DNA of 64,000 bases from Palsa-504 sp963790065 (GTDB lineage: Bacteria > Actinomycetota > Actinomycetes > Streptosporangiales > Streptosporangiaceae). A model generated the notes under the pieces. That model was given only the letters and a program-made list of their open reading frames with translations. It was not told the DNA's origin and did not search any database. Below, piece after piece: positions 30,910 to 39,969 of the stretch (the first letter of the stretch is position 1; every line of letters begins with the position of its first letter). Both the position numbers and the translations under genes were made by a program. The stretch spans positions 62,001 through 126,000 of the forward strand of contig CAWBNK010000028.1 in assembly GCA_963790065.1 (NCBI GenBank), read 5' to 3'.

Positions 30910-32848
30910 TTACGCGGGCGGTACCTCAGGGAGGTAGGCACGCCAGATAGGACGAGCGGCGGCGCGACGCGCCAGCCGCAGCAAGAGCAGACTCATCAGC
31001 GCGAACAGGGCGACCGCGAGGCCACCCTGCACTCCGCCGCCGTTGTTGCCGCCGCTGCTGCCCGAACCGCCGACGCCGTTCGCGCCGCCAGCGCCACCAC
31101 CAGCGGCGGCGGGCAGTTGGGGAAGCCCGGGGGCAGGCGAGGCCGGCGCTTCGCCGCTGCCCGATCCCGGCGACCAGGCCGGCAGCGAGGAACCGCCAGA
31201 GCCAGGCGCGGCCGAAGCGGTGCTGGAACCGGCCGGAGCGGTGGAAGCGGCCGAGGTGCCGCCGGAGGTGGCGGGTACGCTTCCGGCTGAGAGCACCGCA
31301 CTCAGACCCGTCAGGCTGGGACCGGACGGGTCCTGCGGACCGGCGGTCCCGAGGAGCGCGGACAGCACCGGGGCCAGCGCGCCCGTGACCGGGGCCAGCA
31401 CATCGGTGACCGGGGCCAGTGCGCCCGTGACGGGGGCCAGCGCGCCGGTGACGGGGGCCAGTGCACCGGTGACCGGAGCCAGGGCATCCGTGACGGGAGC
31501 CAGCACATCGGTGACCGGAGCCAGCGCGCCCGTGATGGGGGCCAGCGCGCCGGCGACCGGGGCCACCACGGTGGACACGACCGGAGCCACGGCGGCGGTG
31601 ACTGGGGCCAGCGCGCCGGCGACCGGGGCCACCACGGTGGACACGACCAGAGCCACGGCGGCGGTGACAGGGGCCAGCACGCCGGCGACAGGGGCTACTA
31701 CGGTCGACACGACCGGGGCCACCACGGTGGAGACGACCGGAGCCACGGCGGCGGTGACTGGGGCCAGCGCGCCGGCGACCGGGGCCACCACGGTGGACAC
31801 GACCGGAGCCACGGCGGCGGTGACTGGGGCTACCGCGCCGGTGACCGGGCTCAGTGCGCTGGCGACCGGAGCGGCGGCGGCGGAGACCACCGGGGTCAGC
31901 GTGCTGGTGACGGTGGAGACCGGACCCAGACTGCTGGCGGTGGCGGCGACGTTCGAGATGGGCGAGAGCGTGACGGCCGAGGTGACCGGGGCCAGCGTCT
32001 CAGCAGGCGCGGCGAGCGCGCTGGTGGCGGTGGCAGCGGGCGCTGTGGCAGTGGTCGTGACCGGCGCCATGGCTGCGGCGGCCGTCGAGGTGACCGAGGT
32101 GACCGCCGACGTGACCGGGGCGACCGCCGAGGTGACCGGGGCGACCGCCGAGGTGACCGGGGTGACCGTCGACGTGACCGGGGCGACCGCCGAGGTGACC
32201 GGGGCGACCGATGCTCGAGGTGACCGGGGCGACCGAGGTGACCGCTGACGTGACCGGTGCCGCTGCCGAGGTGACCGTCGACGTGACCGGTGCTGCGGCC
32301 GAGGTCACCGGGCTGGAAGCGGTGGTGACCGTAGCGGAACCGGTCGGCGACGAGGACGTCGTGGCCGAGGTGACCGGCGCCGTGGCGGGGGCGACGGCCG
32401 ACGTGACGGTCGCGGTCGCCGACGTGGCTGGCGTGGTCGCTGATGTGGTCGGCGTGGGCGTCGATGCGGCGGTGGAAGTCGCGGCGCTGGTGGCGGAGGT
32501 GCTGGTGACTGACGCCGAGGTAGCCGGGGCGACGGCCGACGTGACCGGCGCGGTTGCGGTCGCGACGGTCGAGGTGACAGTCGACGTGACCGAGCCGGAG
32601 CCGGTGGTCAGGCCGGGAACGGCCGGGACGGCCGCGGCGGTCGCGCTGCTCGTGCCGGAGCCGGGGACGGACGGCGCGGAGGTGGCCTTCGAAGTGGCAG
32701 ACGCAATGGCCGAAGTGAGCTTTGACGTGGGCAAGGTGGCTGCTTGCGCCTGCCGCGAGGACAGTAGGAGGAGGACCAGAATCCCGGCAGCAGCGATCAC
32801 GACTTGCACCACCCGGAGGGCGATGCGTCGCACGATCGGCTGCGGCAT
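30910..32848 (-). pseudogene. Highly repetitive Ala/Pro/Val/Thr surface protein, frameshifted
   Basis: From ATG 32848 the product has a signal or anchor segment (VVQVVIAAAGILVLLLLSS, ending RQAQA) and a Ser/Thr/Ala/Pro-Val repeat region. Near 32210 one surplus base (or loss of two) shifts frame. The other frame continues the same repeats as APVT-x-x-L/V heptads, including near-identical 60-200-bp duplications, and ends with a Gly/Ser-rich linker, a membrane segment (GGLAVALFALMSLLLLRLA) and the tail RPIWRAYLPEVPPA. Joined, it would be about 646 residues, anchored at both ends. The break lies inside repeats, so slipped-strand change or assembly error are both possible. It sits upstream of the LysM gene on the same strand. 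Confidence 0.65.
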
Positions 32849-33068
32849 AGCGGCTCCCGAATTGGCCGGGACAGGCCAGACCCGGCCTCTACTGCCCCAC
32901 CATCATGGACCCAAACCACTACCGAGCGGACTTTTTCCGGTCGATCTAGCCGCAGTTATCACCTGTCGGGAATTGCCGGAAAATCACCTGTTAACCCGAC
33001 CGATTTACTGGTTAATAATTCCTCGATAATGACGATTATTTAGGATAGGTCCGGGGCACTGTTGAATC

Positions 33069-34121
33069 ATGGACAGGCGTCCCTTCGCGGGGCCGGCTCT
33101 CGTGACGGCAGCGGCCGATGCTGATCCGGTGACTCTCCTGGTGCTCGGCTGGCTCGCGACGAAGCGGTCAGCGAACACCCGTGCCGCTTACGCTCGTGAT
33201 CTCGGCATCGCGCCGACCCGCCGGGCCAGCCGCGCGCCGGAGTGGCTGGCGTGGTGCCGGGAACAGGGGGTGCATCCGGTCACCGGCGTGACCGGATGGC
33301 ACGTGACGCGGTACACCATGAAGTTGGAAGCCACGGGATTGTCCTCGGCGAGTGCGGCCCGCAAGCTGGCCGCCATCTCGAGCTGGTACGACTGGTTGAC
33401 CCTACGTGGGCATATCAGTGCGAGCCCCGCCACCGGCCTGGCCCGGCCCAGGCCCGACCCGGGTGCCCGGCCTGGGCCAGCCCTGACCCGGGAGCAGGCC
33501 CTCGCCCTGGTCTACGCGGCCGACACCGCGCCCGGTTCGCAGCGGGCCCGCACCGCAGCCGTGATCGCGGTCCTGGTCTTCACCGGCGTCCGGGTCGGCG
33601 AGGTGATCGGCGCGGACGTCGCCGACCTCGGCACCGACCGAGGGCACCGGGTGCTGTGGGTCACGCGCTCTGACGGCCAGCGCGAGGGCCTCATGCTCCC
33701 CGGCGCGGCCGCTTCACGGATCGACGCCTACCTCGCTGAGCGAGCCGACCTGGCCGACGGGTCGGTGTTGTTCGCCTCACGGACCGGGGGTCGGCTGTTC
33801 GCTGCCGACGTGGGACGATCCGTACGCCGCCTGGCCGAGCGAGCCAGGCTGCCCGCCGACCTGATCCGCCGGCTGGGACCGCGGCTGATCCGGCGCTCGT
33901 TCGCGGCCCTGTACCTCGAGGCCGGCGGATCGCTCCGCGGCCTGCAGGGCGCCATGGGGCACGTCGACCCGCGCACCACCCGGCGATACGACCGGGCCGG
34001 GCCCAGGCCCGTCATTCACCCGGCCCGGCCGCAGCGCGAGCACTCGCCGGGTGCGGCGCAGCGGCCGGGAAGCAGGCCGCACTGCCGGGCTCGCGGGCCA
34101 CACCGGCCGGCTGCGCCCTAG
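33069..34121 (+). CDS. Tyrosine recombinase/integrase-like protein
   Basis: A 350-residue protein with an N-terminal SAM-like core-binding domain (about 20-125: NTRAAYARDLGIAP, AARKLAAISSWYDWL) and a C-terminal phage-integrase domain. Box I Arg is in VFTGVRVGEV; box II reads PRLIRRSFAALYLEAGG, keeping the second Arg but lacking the usual His before it; GHVDPRTTRRYDR keeps the His and the catalytic Tyr. It may be a recombinase with an altered box II. The last 40 residues are Arg/Pro-rich and extend into a 36-bp tandem repeat. The upstream DNA (32940-33060) is unusually AT-rich, with a TTAACC/GGTTAA inverted repeat and direct ATCACCTGT repeats. Confidence 0.75.
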   Translation: MDRRPFAGPALVTAAADADPVTLLVLGWLATKRSANTRAAYARDLGIAPTRRASRAPEWLAWCREQGVHPVTGVTGWHVTRYTMKLEATGLSSASAARKLAAISSWYDWLTLRGHISASPATGLARPRPDPGARPGPALTREQALALVYAADTAPGSQRARTAAVIAVLVFTGVRVGEVIGADVADLGTDRGHRVLWVTRSDGQREGLMLPGAAASRIDAYLAERADLADGSVLFASRTGGRLFAADVGRSVRRLAERARLPADLIRRLGPRLIRRSFAALYLEAGGSLRGLQGAMGHVDPRTTRRYDRAGPRPVIHPARPQREHSPGAAQRPGSRPHCRARGPHRPAAP

Positions 34122-34217
34122 CGGCGCCACGCCGGTGTCTCCTCGGCTGCGCCCTAGCGGCGCCACGCCGATGTCTCCTCGGCTGCGCCGTAGCGGCGCC
34201 ACGCCGGTGTCTCTGGC
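34110..34217. repeat. Three tandem 36-bp repeats
   Basis: Units starting GCTGCGCCCTAGCGGCGCCA at 34110, 34146 and 34182 (the third with GCCGTAG instead of GCCCTAG) follow without spacers. The first carries the integrase stop codon. The GGCGCC core and TAGCGGCGCCA are self-complementary in part. The array could be a recombinase-related site or simple duplication; it is not a CRISPR. Confidence 0.75.
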
Positions 34218-34266
34218 CACCAGGCCTGATCCGCGGCGTGACAGCACTGGCGTCTAGCGTGGAGCG

Positions 34267-35106
34267 GTGCGCTTTGCCGTCAAGACCTCGCCGCAGGACA
34301 CCACGTGGGACGCCATCCTGGCGGTGTGGCGGGAAGCCGATGACATCGGTGTGTTCGAGTCCGGGTGGGTCTCTGACCACTTCTACCCGATGCACGGGCT
34401 GGCGCCCGGCGCCGGGCGGCTCGAGGGGTGGATCACCCTGGCCGCGCTGGCCCAGGCGACCCGGCGGCTGCGGCTGGGCACCCTGGTCACCGGCATCCAT
34501 TACCGGCACCCGGCGGTGCTGGCCAACATGGCCGCCACGCTGGATGTCATTTCCGGCGGCCGGGTGGAGCTCGGCATCGGGACCGGGTGGAACGAGGAGG
34601 AATCGGGTGCCTACGGCATCGAGCTGGGCACGCCCCGCCAGCGCAGTGACCGGTTCGAGGAAGCCTGCCAGGTCCTGACCGGACTGCTATCCCCGCAGGA
34701 AACCACCACTTTCACCGGCCGCTATTACCAGCTGGTCGAGGCCCGGTGCGATCCCAAGCCGGTCCAGCGGCCGCACCCGCCGGTCTGCATCGGCGGCAGC
34801 GGCCGCCAGCGCACCTTGCGCACCGCCGCCCGGTTCGCTCAGCACTGGAACTTCGACGGTGGCTCCCTGCAGGAGTTCAGCCAGGCCAGGGACGTACTGC
34901 ATGAGCACTGCGCGGCCATCGGCCGCGACCCGGCCAGCATCCTGCTCTCCAGCCGGGTCCGCTACACCGGGGACCCCGCGCAGACCGCCGCAATCGCCGC
35001 AGATTTCGCCGCGGCAGGTGCCAGGCTGGCCATCATCTCCCTGCCGCCGCCGCACTCTCCCGCCGTCCTGGGGCCGCTGGCCAGCATGCTATCCCAGGTG
35101 CCGTGA
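34267..35106 (+). CDS. LLM-class F420-dependent oxidoreductase
   Basis: A 279-residue luciferase-like TIM-barrel protein. Typical motifs are SGWVSDHFYPM, TLVTGIHYRHPAVLANMAATLD, ISGGRVELGIGTGWN-EEE, and PVCIGGSGRQRTLR. Members of this subgroup mostly use coenzyme F420 rather than FMN for hydride transfer. The start is GTG 34267, where homologous N-termini (MRFAVKTSPQ) begin. The next gene faces it, so it is a single-gene unit. Substrate unknown. Confidence 0.85.
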   Translation: MRFAVKTSPQDTTWDAILAVWREADDIGVFESGWVSDHFYPMHGLAPGAGRLEGWITLAALAQATRRLRLGTLVTGIHYRHPAVLANMAATLDVISGGRVELGIGTGWNEEESGAYGIELGTPRQRSDRFEEACQVLTGLLSPQETTTFTGRYYQLVEARCDPKPVQRPHPPVCIGGSGRQRTLRTAARFAQHWNFDGGSLQEFSQARDVLHEHCAAIGRDPASILLSSRVRYTGDPAQTAAIAADFAAAGARLAIISLPPPHSPAVLGPLASMLSQVP

Positions 35107-35139
35107 ACCCGGCCGGTCAGTCGCCGGCCGGCGGCCGGG

Positions 35140-36147
35140 TCAGGAGGTCCAGCCGGCGGCGACCTCGATCAGGCTGAGCTCATTGGCGTGGATGCGCTCG
35201 GGGTCGACGCCGTAGTGCGGCGGGTACAGCAGCGCCCAGTCCACCGCGCCCTCGTACCGGCGCAGCTGGGCGGCGACGTCTTCCGGGGTGCCGAACACGG
35301 CCCGTTCCTCGACCATCGCCTGGCCCGCGGCGGTCAGGCCGGCCAGGTCGCCGCGGGTCAGGGCCGCGCGGGCCGCGGCGCGCTCGGCGGTGAACTGGCC
35401 GCCGGGGAACAGCGCGTCGTAGCCCTTCGGCGTGGCGTAGAACCCCACCTGGGTCGCGGCGTCCCGGCGGGCGGCGTCCGGGTCGGGGGCGGCCGCGGCG
35501 ACGATCTGCGTGGTCATCAGCAGCTGCGCCGGGTCGCGGCCCGCCTTGGCCGCGCCCTTGGCCAGCAGCGGCCGGGCGACCTCGCGCAGGTAGGCGGCCG
35601 AGGCGATGGTGTGCCCGACGAACCCGTCGGCGCACTGGCCGACGGCGTCGACCATGTACTCCCCCACGCCCGCGGCCAGGATCGGCATGCGGTCCGGCAG
35701 CGCGGTGCGGTCGTAGTGGGCCATCGAGACGCGGTCGAACCTGCCCTCGTAGCCGAACGGGCCGGTGCGATGCGCGATCAGCCGCCTGATCAGCTCGATC
35801 CGCTCGCGGACCTGCGGGGCCGGATGCTGCAGCGCGGTGCCGTACCAGTCCTGGTTCATCCGGCGCGTGCTGCTGCCCACGCCGAGCACGAACCGGCCGC
35901 CCGCGATGGCCTGGATGTCGGCGGCCGCCGCGGCCAGGGCCAGCGGCGCGCGGGCGAACAGCGGGGTGACGCTGGTGCCGACGATCGCGTGCTCGGTGAT
36001 CGCGGCGAACGCCGAGGCGCGGGTCAGGCTGCTCCGGTTGTAGTAGTCGATCGACCAGACCGAGTGCACCCCGGCCCGTTCGGCAGCCCGGACGATCTTC
36101 AGGGCCTCGGCCGGGTTCTCGTCCATGACGACCAGCCCGATCTGCAT
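35140..36147 (-). CDS. LLM-class F420-dependent oxidoreductase
   Basis: A 335-residue luciferase-like protein with IGLVVMDENPAEALKIVRAAE, VWSIDYYNRSS, VTPLFARAPLALAAAAADI, IAGGRFVLGVGSS and FGTPEDVAAQLRRYE, typical of the F420 branch (MSMEG-2256-like). It is the last gene of a minus-strand set following enoyl-CoA hydratase and acyl-CoA dehydrogenase genes, 30 bases after the latter. The context suggests a role in breakdown of fatty, branched or alicyclic acyl compounds rather than a stand-alone redox reaction. Confidence 0.85.
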   Translation of the reverse strand: MQIGLVVMDENPAEALKIVRAAERAGVHSVWSIDYYNRSSLTRASAFAAITEHAIVGTSVTPLFARAPLALAAAAADIQAIAGGRFVLGVGSSTRRMNQDWYGTALQHPAPQVRERIELIRRLIAHRTGPFGYEGRFDRVSMAHYDRTALPDRMPILAAGVGEYMVDAVGQCADGFVGHTIASAAYLREVARPLLAKGAAKAGRDPAQLLMTTQIVAAAAPDPDAARRDAATQVGFYATPKGYDALFPGGQFTAERAAARAALTRGDLAGLTAAGQAMVEERAVFGTPEDVAAQLRRYEGAVDWALLYPPHYGVDPERIHANELSLIEVAAGWTS

Positions 36148-36177
36148 GAGCCCTCCCTTCGCCGTGGTCGGCGGCCG

Positions 36178-37335
36178 TCACTTTTCGCGCAGGCCGAGGT
36201 CGCGGCCGACGATCTCTTTCATGATCTCGGTGGTGCCGCCGTAGATGCGGGTAATGCGGGCGTCGGCCCAGGCTTGCGCGATCGGGAACTCGGCCATGTA
36301 GCCGTAGCCGCCGTGCAGCTGCACGCCGAGGTCCACGGCGCGGCCCTGCAGCTCGGTGCACCACCACTTGGCCTTGGCCGCGTCGGCGGGTGACAGCTCG
36401 CCCTCGTTGAGGGCCAGCACGCACTGGTCCACGAAGGCCTGGGCGATGTCGACCTCGGTGGCCAGCTCGGCCAGCCGGAACCGGGTGTTCTGGAACGAGC
36501 CGAGCGGCCGGCCGAACGCCGTCCGCTGCTGCACGTACTTCAGGGTCCAGTCCAGCGCGGCCCGGGCGGCCGCGACGCCGTAGCCTGCTATCGAAAGGCG
36601 TTCCTGGGGCAGGTTGCTGGTCAGCTGGCCGAATCCCTCCCCCTCCGCGCCCAGCAGGTTGGCCGCGGGGACCCGGGCGTCGTCGAAGAACAGCTCGGCG
36701 GTGTCCTGCGCGTGCTGGCCCAGCTTGGCCAGGTTGCGGCCGCGCTCGAAGCCCGCGGTGCCGCGCTCGATGACCAGCAGGCTCATGCCGCGGTGCTTCT
36801 GGGCGGGGTCGGTCTTGACCGCCGTGATGACCAGGTCCGCGTTGATGCCGTTGGTGATGAACGTCTTGGCCCCGTTGACGACGTACTCATCACCGTCGCG
36901 CCGGGCCGTGGTGCTCATCGAGGCCAGGTCGGAGCCGATGCCGGGCTCGGTCATGGCGATGGCCGTGATCAGCTCGCCGGAGGCCACGCCGGGCAGCCAG
37001 CGCCGCTTCTGCTCCTCGTTGGTGAGGCGGAGGAGATAGGGGGTGCAGATGTCGGTGTGCAGCGTGAGGCCGAGCCCGGCGGCCGCGGCGCCGACCCGGG
37101 CCGATTCCTCGCTGAGTACCAGGTTGAACCGGAAGTCCGGAACTCCGCCGCCGCCGTATTCCTCGGGGATGGCCGTGGACAGCAGGCCCGCGGCGCCGGC
37201 CGTGGTGAACAGCTCGCGGGGCACGATGCCTGCCTCGGCCCACTGCCCGGTGTACGGGACGATCTCCTTCTCGACGAACTGCCGCACGGCGGCCCGGAAG
37301 TCGTCGTGCTCGGTCTGGAAGAGTGTGCGGCGCAT
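36178..37335 (-). CDS. Acyl-CoA dehydrogenase
   Basis: A 385-residue flavoenzyme catalysing the first dehydrogenation of acyl-CoA beta-oxidation. The family signatures AMTEPGIGSDLASMST and QLHGGYGYMAEFPIAQAWAD are present, and the catalytic Glu is in RIYGGTTEIMKEIVGRDL near the C-terminus. Length is standard. It lies 17 bases after the enoyl-CoA hydratase gene and before an F420-type oxidoreductase, forming a three-gene catabolic operon. Chain-length preference cannot be told. Confidence 0.92.
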   Translation of the reverse strand: MRRTLFQTEHDDFRAAVRQFVEKEIVPYTGQWAEAGIVPRELFTTAGAAGLLSTAIPEEYGGGGVPDFRFNLVLSEESARVGAAAAGLGLTLHTDICTPYLLRLTNEEQKRRWLPGVASGELITAIAMTEPGIGSDLASMSTTARRDGDEYVVNGAKTFITNGINADLVITAVKTDPAQKHRGMSLLVIERGTAGFERGRNLAKLGQHAQDTAELFFDDARVPAANLLGAEGEGFGQLTSNLPQERLSIAGYGVAAARAALDWTLKYVQQRTAFGRPLGSFQNTRFRLAELATEVDIAQAFVDQCVLALNEGELSPADAAKAKWWCTELQGRAVDLGVQLHGGYGYMAEFPIAQAWADARITRIYGGTTEIMKEIVGRDLGLREK

Positions 37336-37352
37336 GATGCCCTTCCCTGTGG

Positions 37353-38153
37353 TCAGTCTTGCGCGGAGGGGAAGGCGGGCGCGCGCTTCTCGCGCAGCGC
37401 GGCGACGCCTTCGGTGACGTCGGGGCCCATGAAGGTGAGCATCTCGTAGGCGGCGGACTGGTCGAAGGTGGGCCCGGCGGCGCGCAGCCAGTTGTTCAGC
37501 ACCCGCTTGGTCAGCCGGATGGCCGGCTGGGAGCCGGTGGCCAGCTGGTCGGCGACCCGCAGCGCCTCGTCAAGGACCTGGTCCTTCGGCAGGGCCTTGG
37601 CCACCATCCCGATCCGCTCGGCCTCGGCGCCGGTGATCATCTCGCCGGTGAGCAGGTAGTAGCGGGCCTTGGCCATGCCCGCCAGCAGCGGCCAGATGAT
37701 GGCCGCGTGATCGCCGGCCGCCACGCCGAGCTTGACGTGCCCGTCGCCGATCCTGGCGTCCTCGGCCACGATGGCCACGTCGGCCAGCAGCGCGGCGACC
37801 GTGCCCGCGCCCACGGCAACCCCGTTGATAGCCGACACGATCGGCTTGTCGCAGTTGATCATGTTGTAGACGAGCTGGCTCATCTCCTTGAGCATGTGCG
37901 AGACCCGGTCGTAGTCGCCGGCCATCCGCTTGACCATGGCCAGGTCGCCGCCCGCGGAGAAGGCCTTGCCCGCTCCGGTGATCACGGCCACCCTGGTCTC
38001 CGGGTCGGCGGCGACGTCGTTCCAGACCCGGGCCAGCTCGCCGTGCAGTTCCTCGTCGGCGGCGTTGTACTTCTCCGGCCGGTTGATCGTGATGAGCAGC
38101 ACGCCGTGATCCAGGCGCGAGAACGTCAGCTGCTTGTAGTCGTCGAGGCTCAC
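37353..38153 (-). CDS. Enoyl-CoA hydratase/isomerase family protein
   Basis: A 266-residue crotonase-fold protein: VLLITINRPEKYNAAD, GAGKAFSAGGDLAMVKRM (oxyanion-hole segment), INGVAVGAGTVAALLADVAI and GVAAGDHAAIIWPLL. The second position that is Glu in classical enoyl-CoA hydratase falls in AAGDHAAI and appears to be Asp, so the exact reaction (hydration, isomerisation or ring cleavage) is open. It is the first gene of the acyl-CoA operon; promoter DNA would lie in 38154-38243. Confidence 0.87.
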   Translation of the reverse strand: MSLDDYKQLTFSRLDHGVLLITINRPEKYNAADEELHGELARVWNDVAADPETRVAVITGAGKAFSAGGDLAMVKRMAGDYDRVSHMLKEMSQLVYNMINCDKPIVSAINGVAVGAGTVAALLADVAIVAEDARIGDGHVKLGVAAGDHAAIIWPLLAGMAKARYYLLTGEMITGAEAERIGMVAKALPKDQVLDEALRVADQLATGSQPAIRLTKRVLNNWLRAAGPTFDQSAAYEMLTFMGPDVTEGVAALREKRAPAFPSAQD

Positions 38154-38243
38154 CGTGGCTCCTCCGGTCGGTCGCGGCCCGTTCGCAGGTCTCCTGTGTC
38201 GTCTCCGACTTATTCAACGTAGACGAACCGACCTGCCAGGCTG

Positions 38244-38993
38244 CTAGTCGACCGATGATACGAATTCCGGACCGGCTGGATTGCGGCCGGCTGAGGGTTC
38301 GAGTTCCACCGGGTCGCCCACCGCGACCGGGCCCGGTTCCACGGTCGACCCGTAGACGCCGAGCCGGGCGTCGCGTTCCCTGGCGATGACGCGCAGGACG
38401 GCCCGGTTCCGGTGCAGCGTCACGGGATCGATCGTGGTCACCACGCACCGCTGGTCGGGCTTGTCCACCCGCATCCGCATCCGGCCGACGCGCAGCACCC
38501 GGCCGATCCAGGCGTCCTCGGGAAAATCGCATCCGGGCGCGTCGACCAGGAGGTTGGGCCGGAACCGCTGGGCCGTCAGGTCGGCCCCGACCATCCGGCC
38601 CAGGCCGGCCAGGGTCTGCGTGGACAGCAGCGACAGCGGCATGGTGTCGAAGATCCCGCGGTCCTGCTTGAGGACCCGGACGCCAGGTCCGAACTCGGCG
38701 GCCAGCGCGGGGTCAGCCACGTCGAGCTCGCCGCCAGAGGGCGTCTGCACCAGCGTCCGGGAGGCGTCGGGGCGGGCTGGTTCGGCCAAGCGCGGCCGGT
38801 AGCGGGCCAGCTCGGGCCGTTGCCTGATCGTCAGCCACGGGAAGCCGCTGCGCACCTGCCCGGCCCGGATGAACGCCCACCGGCGATCGCCCGCCAGGCC
38901 GTTCCAGGAGACCTCGACGGTGTCCAGTTCCTCGGCCGCCATCGACTTCACCGGATACCGGAATAGCGCAGCAACGCGACCCACCACGGTCAT
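38244..38993 (-). CDS. MOSC domain protein
   Basis: A 249-residue protein with an N-terminal beta-barrel domain (ALFRYPVKSMAAEELDTV) and a C-terminal MOSC domain. FRPNLLVDAPG and PDQRCVVTTIDPVTL are visible; the Cys in the latter is the one that in MOSC/mARC-like enzymes can hold the molybdenum cofactor sulfur. It probably uses molybdenum cofactor to reduce N-hydroxylated compounds or to carry sulfur. ATG 38993 was chosen over 39005 because GGAGGCGG lies just before it. Confidence 0.85.
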   Translation of the reverse strand: MTVVGRVAALFRYPVKSMAAEELDTVEVSWNGLAGDRRWAFIRAGQVRSGFPWLTIRQRPELARYRPRLAEPARPDASRTLVQTPSGGELDVADPALAAEFGPGVRVLKQDRGIFDTMPLSLLSTQTLAGLGRMVGADLTAQRFRPNLLVDAPGCDFPEDAWIGRVLRVGRMRMRVDKPDQRCVVTTIDPVTLHRNRAVLRVIARERDARLGVYGSTVEPGPVAVGDPVELEPSAGRNPAGPEFVSSVD

Positions 38994-39187
38994 GACCGCC
39001 TCCATCGGCTCGAAGGCGCCCTTGCCGATGCAGCGGGTGTCGAGCGTGGCAGATCAGGGTCCGTCGCAGCGCCTCTCGACCCCAACCAAGGTGCCATACC
39101 CCCGCCCGGCGGCACAACCGCGTTTCAAACGGGTGCGGCCGGCGGTTAATTCCGGTCGCACCGGCGAGACGCGGGTACACTGAAGGG

Positions 39188-39277
39188 GAAGGGGAGTAGT
39201 CCTTCGTCGGCTGGCCGACATACCGGCGCGAACGCGCCCGGCCGCCGGGCCACTGGGCAGTGGTGGACGAGACCTTC
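39188..39277 (+). ncRNA. yybP-ykoY manganese riboswitch
   Basis: The aptamer hallmarks are in order: GAAGGGGAGTAGTC at 39188-39201, the binding loop CCGACATACCGG at 39215-39226, a GC-rich stem region, and GACGAGACCTTCGG at 39266-39279. The outer stem closes as GAAGG (39188-39192) with CCTTC (39273-39277). A downstream CCGGCC/GGCCGG hairpin (39293-39324) just before the start codon region may be the expression switch. The downstream gene is a GDT1-type Mn exporter, the expected target of Mn-activated control. Confidence 0.85.
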
Positions 39278-39347
39278 GGCTGTTGAGTACATCCGGCCGG
39301 AGTCCCCTGCGGAATCCTGGCCGGTGAGACCGGACCGAGGGACCCTG

Positions 39348-39944
39348 ATGCCTTTTCTCGCCGTCATCGGCACCGCGTTCGTGATCACGTTCCTGGCCGA
39401 ACTGCCGGACAAGTCGATGTTCGCCTCGCTGATCCTCGCCACCCGGTACCGGCCCGCCTGGGTCTGGGCCGGGGCCGCGGCCGCATTCACCGTGCAGATC
39501 GGCCTCGCCGTGACGGCCGGGCAGCTGCTTCACCTGCTGCCCGGCCGGACGGTGGAGGCCGTGACGGCCGCGCTGTTCGTGGCCGGATCGGCCTACCTGT
39601 GGGTGACCAGTTTCCGGCCGCAGGAAACCGAAGGCGCCGACGCGGCCCGCCAGGGAGGTGGTCCCGACTCGTTCTGGCGGGTGGCCGCGACCAGCTTCGG
39701 CCTGATCTTCCTGGCCGAGTTCGGCGACATCACCCAGATCACCGCGGCCAACCTGGCCGCCAGGTACGGGCCGCTGCCCGTGTTCGCCGGGGCCGCCCTG
39801 GGCCTGTGGGCGATCGCCGCGGTCGCCGTCAGCGTGGCCGCCAAGAGCCTGAAGCTGCTCCCGCTGCCCTGGATCCGCCGGGCCACCGCGACCATCCTGC
39901 TCGGCTTCGGCATCTACGCCATCATCGCCGCGATCACCGGGTAG
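39348..39944 (+). CDS. GDT1/TMEM165 (UPF0016) family Mn2+/Ca2+ exporter
   Basis: A 198-residue membrane protein with six to seven hydrophobic segments and the two family repeats carrying the ion-binding signature E-x-G/P-D-K/I-S/T: FLAELPDKSMFA near residue 17 and FLAEFGDITQIT near residue 118. Members export Mn2+ (MneA in Vibrio). The riboswitch upstream strongly supports manganese as substrate. ATG 39348 is used because GAGGG precedes it and the first repeat begins shortly after; GTG at 39324 lies inside the regulatory hairpin. Confidence 0.9.
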   Translation: MPFLAVIGTAFVITFLAELPDKSMFASLILATRYRPAWVWAGAAAAFTVQIGLAVTAGQLLHLLPGRTVEAVTAALFVAGSAYLWVTSFRPQETEGADAARQGGGPDSFWRVAATSFGLIFLAEFGDITQITAANLAARYGPLPVFAGAALGLWAIAAVAVSVAAKSLKLLPLPWIRRATATILLGFGIYAIIAAITG

Positions 39945-39969
39945 CCGGGCCTGGCCGCGGGAGGCGGTC

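Noticed and set aside
31370..31870. Possible CRISPR or satellite array in the APVT region
   Set aside because: Repeat periods are multiples of three and match a coding repeat with a consistent frame, so it is protein repeat DNA.
31043..33029. Long plus-strand open frames rich in TGA-encoded-like VTGA repeats opposite the repetitive protein
   Set aside because: The minus strand gives a signal segment, repeats and a C-terminal membrane anchor, while the plus strand only mirrors the repeats; repeats keep all frames open.
34110..34217. Possible CRISPR array
   Set aside because: Units follow directly without spacers and no cas genes are near; it is a tandem repeat.
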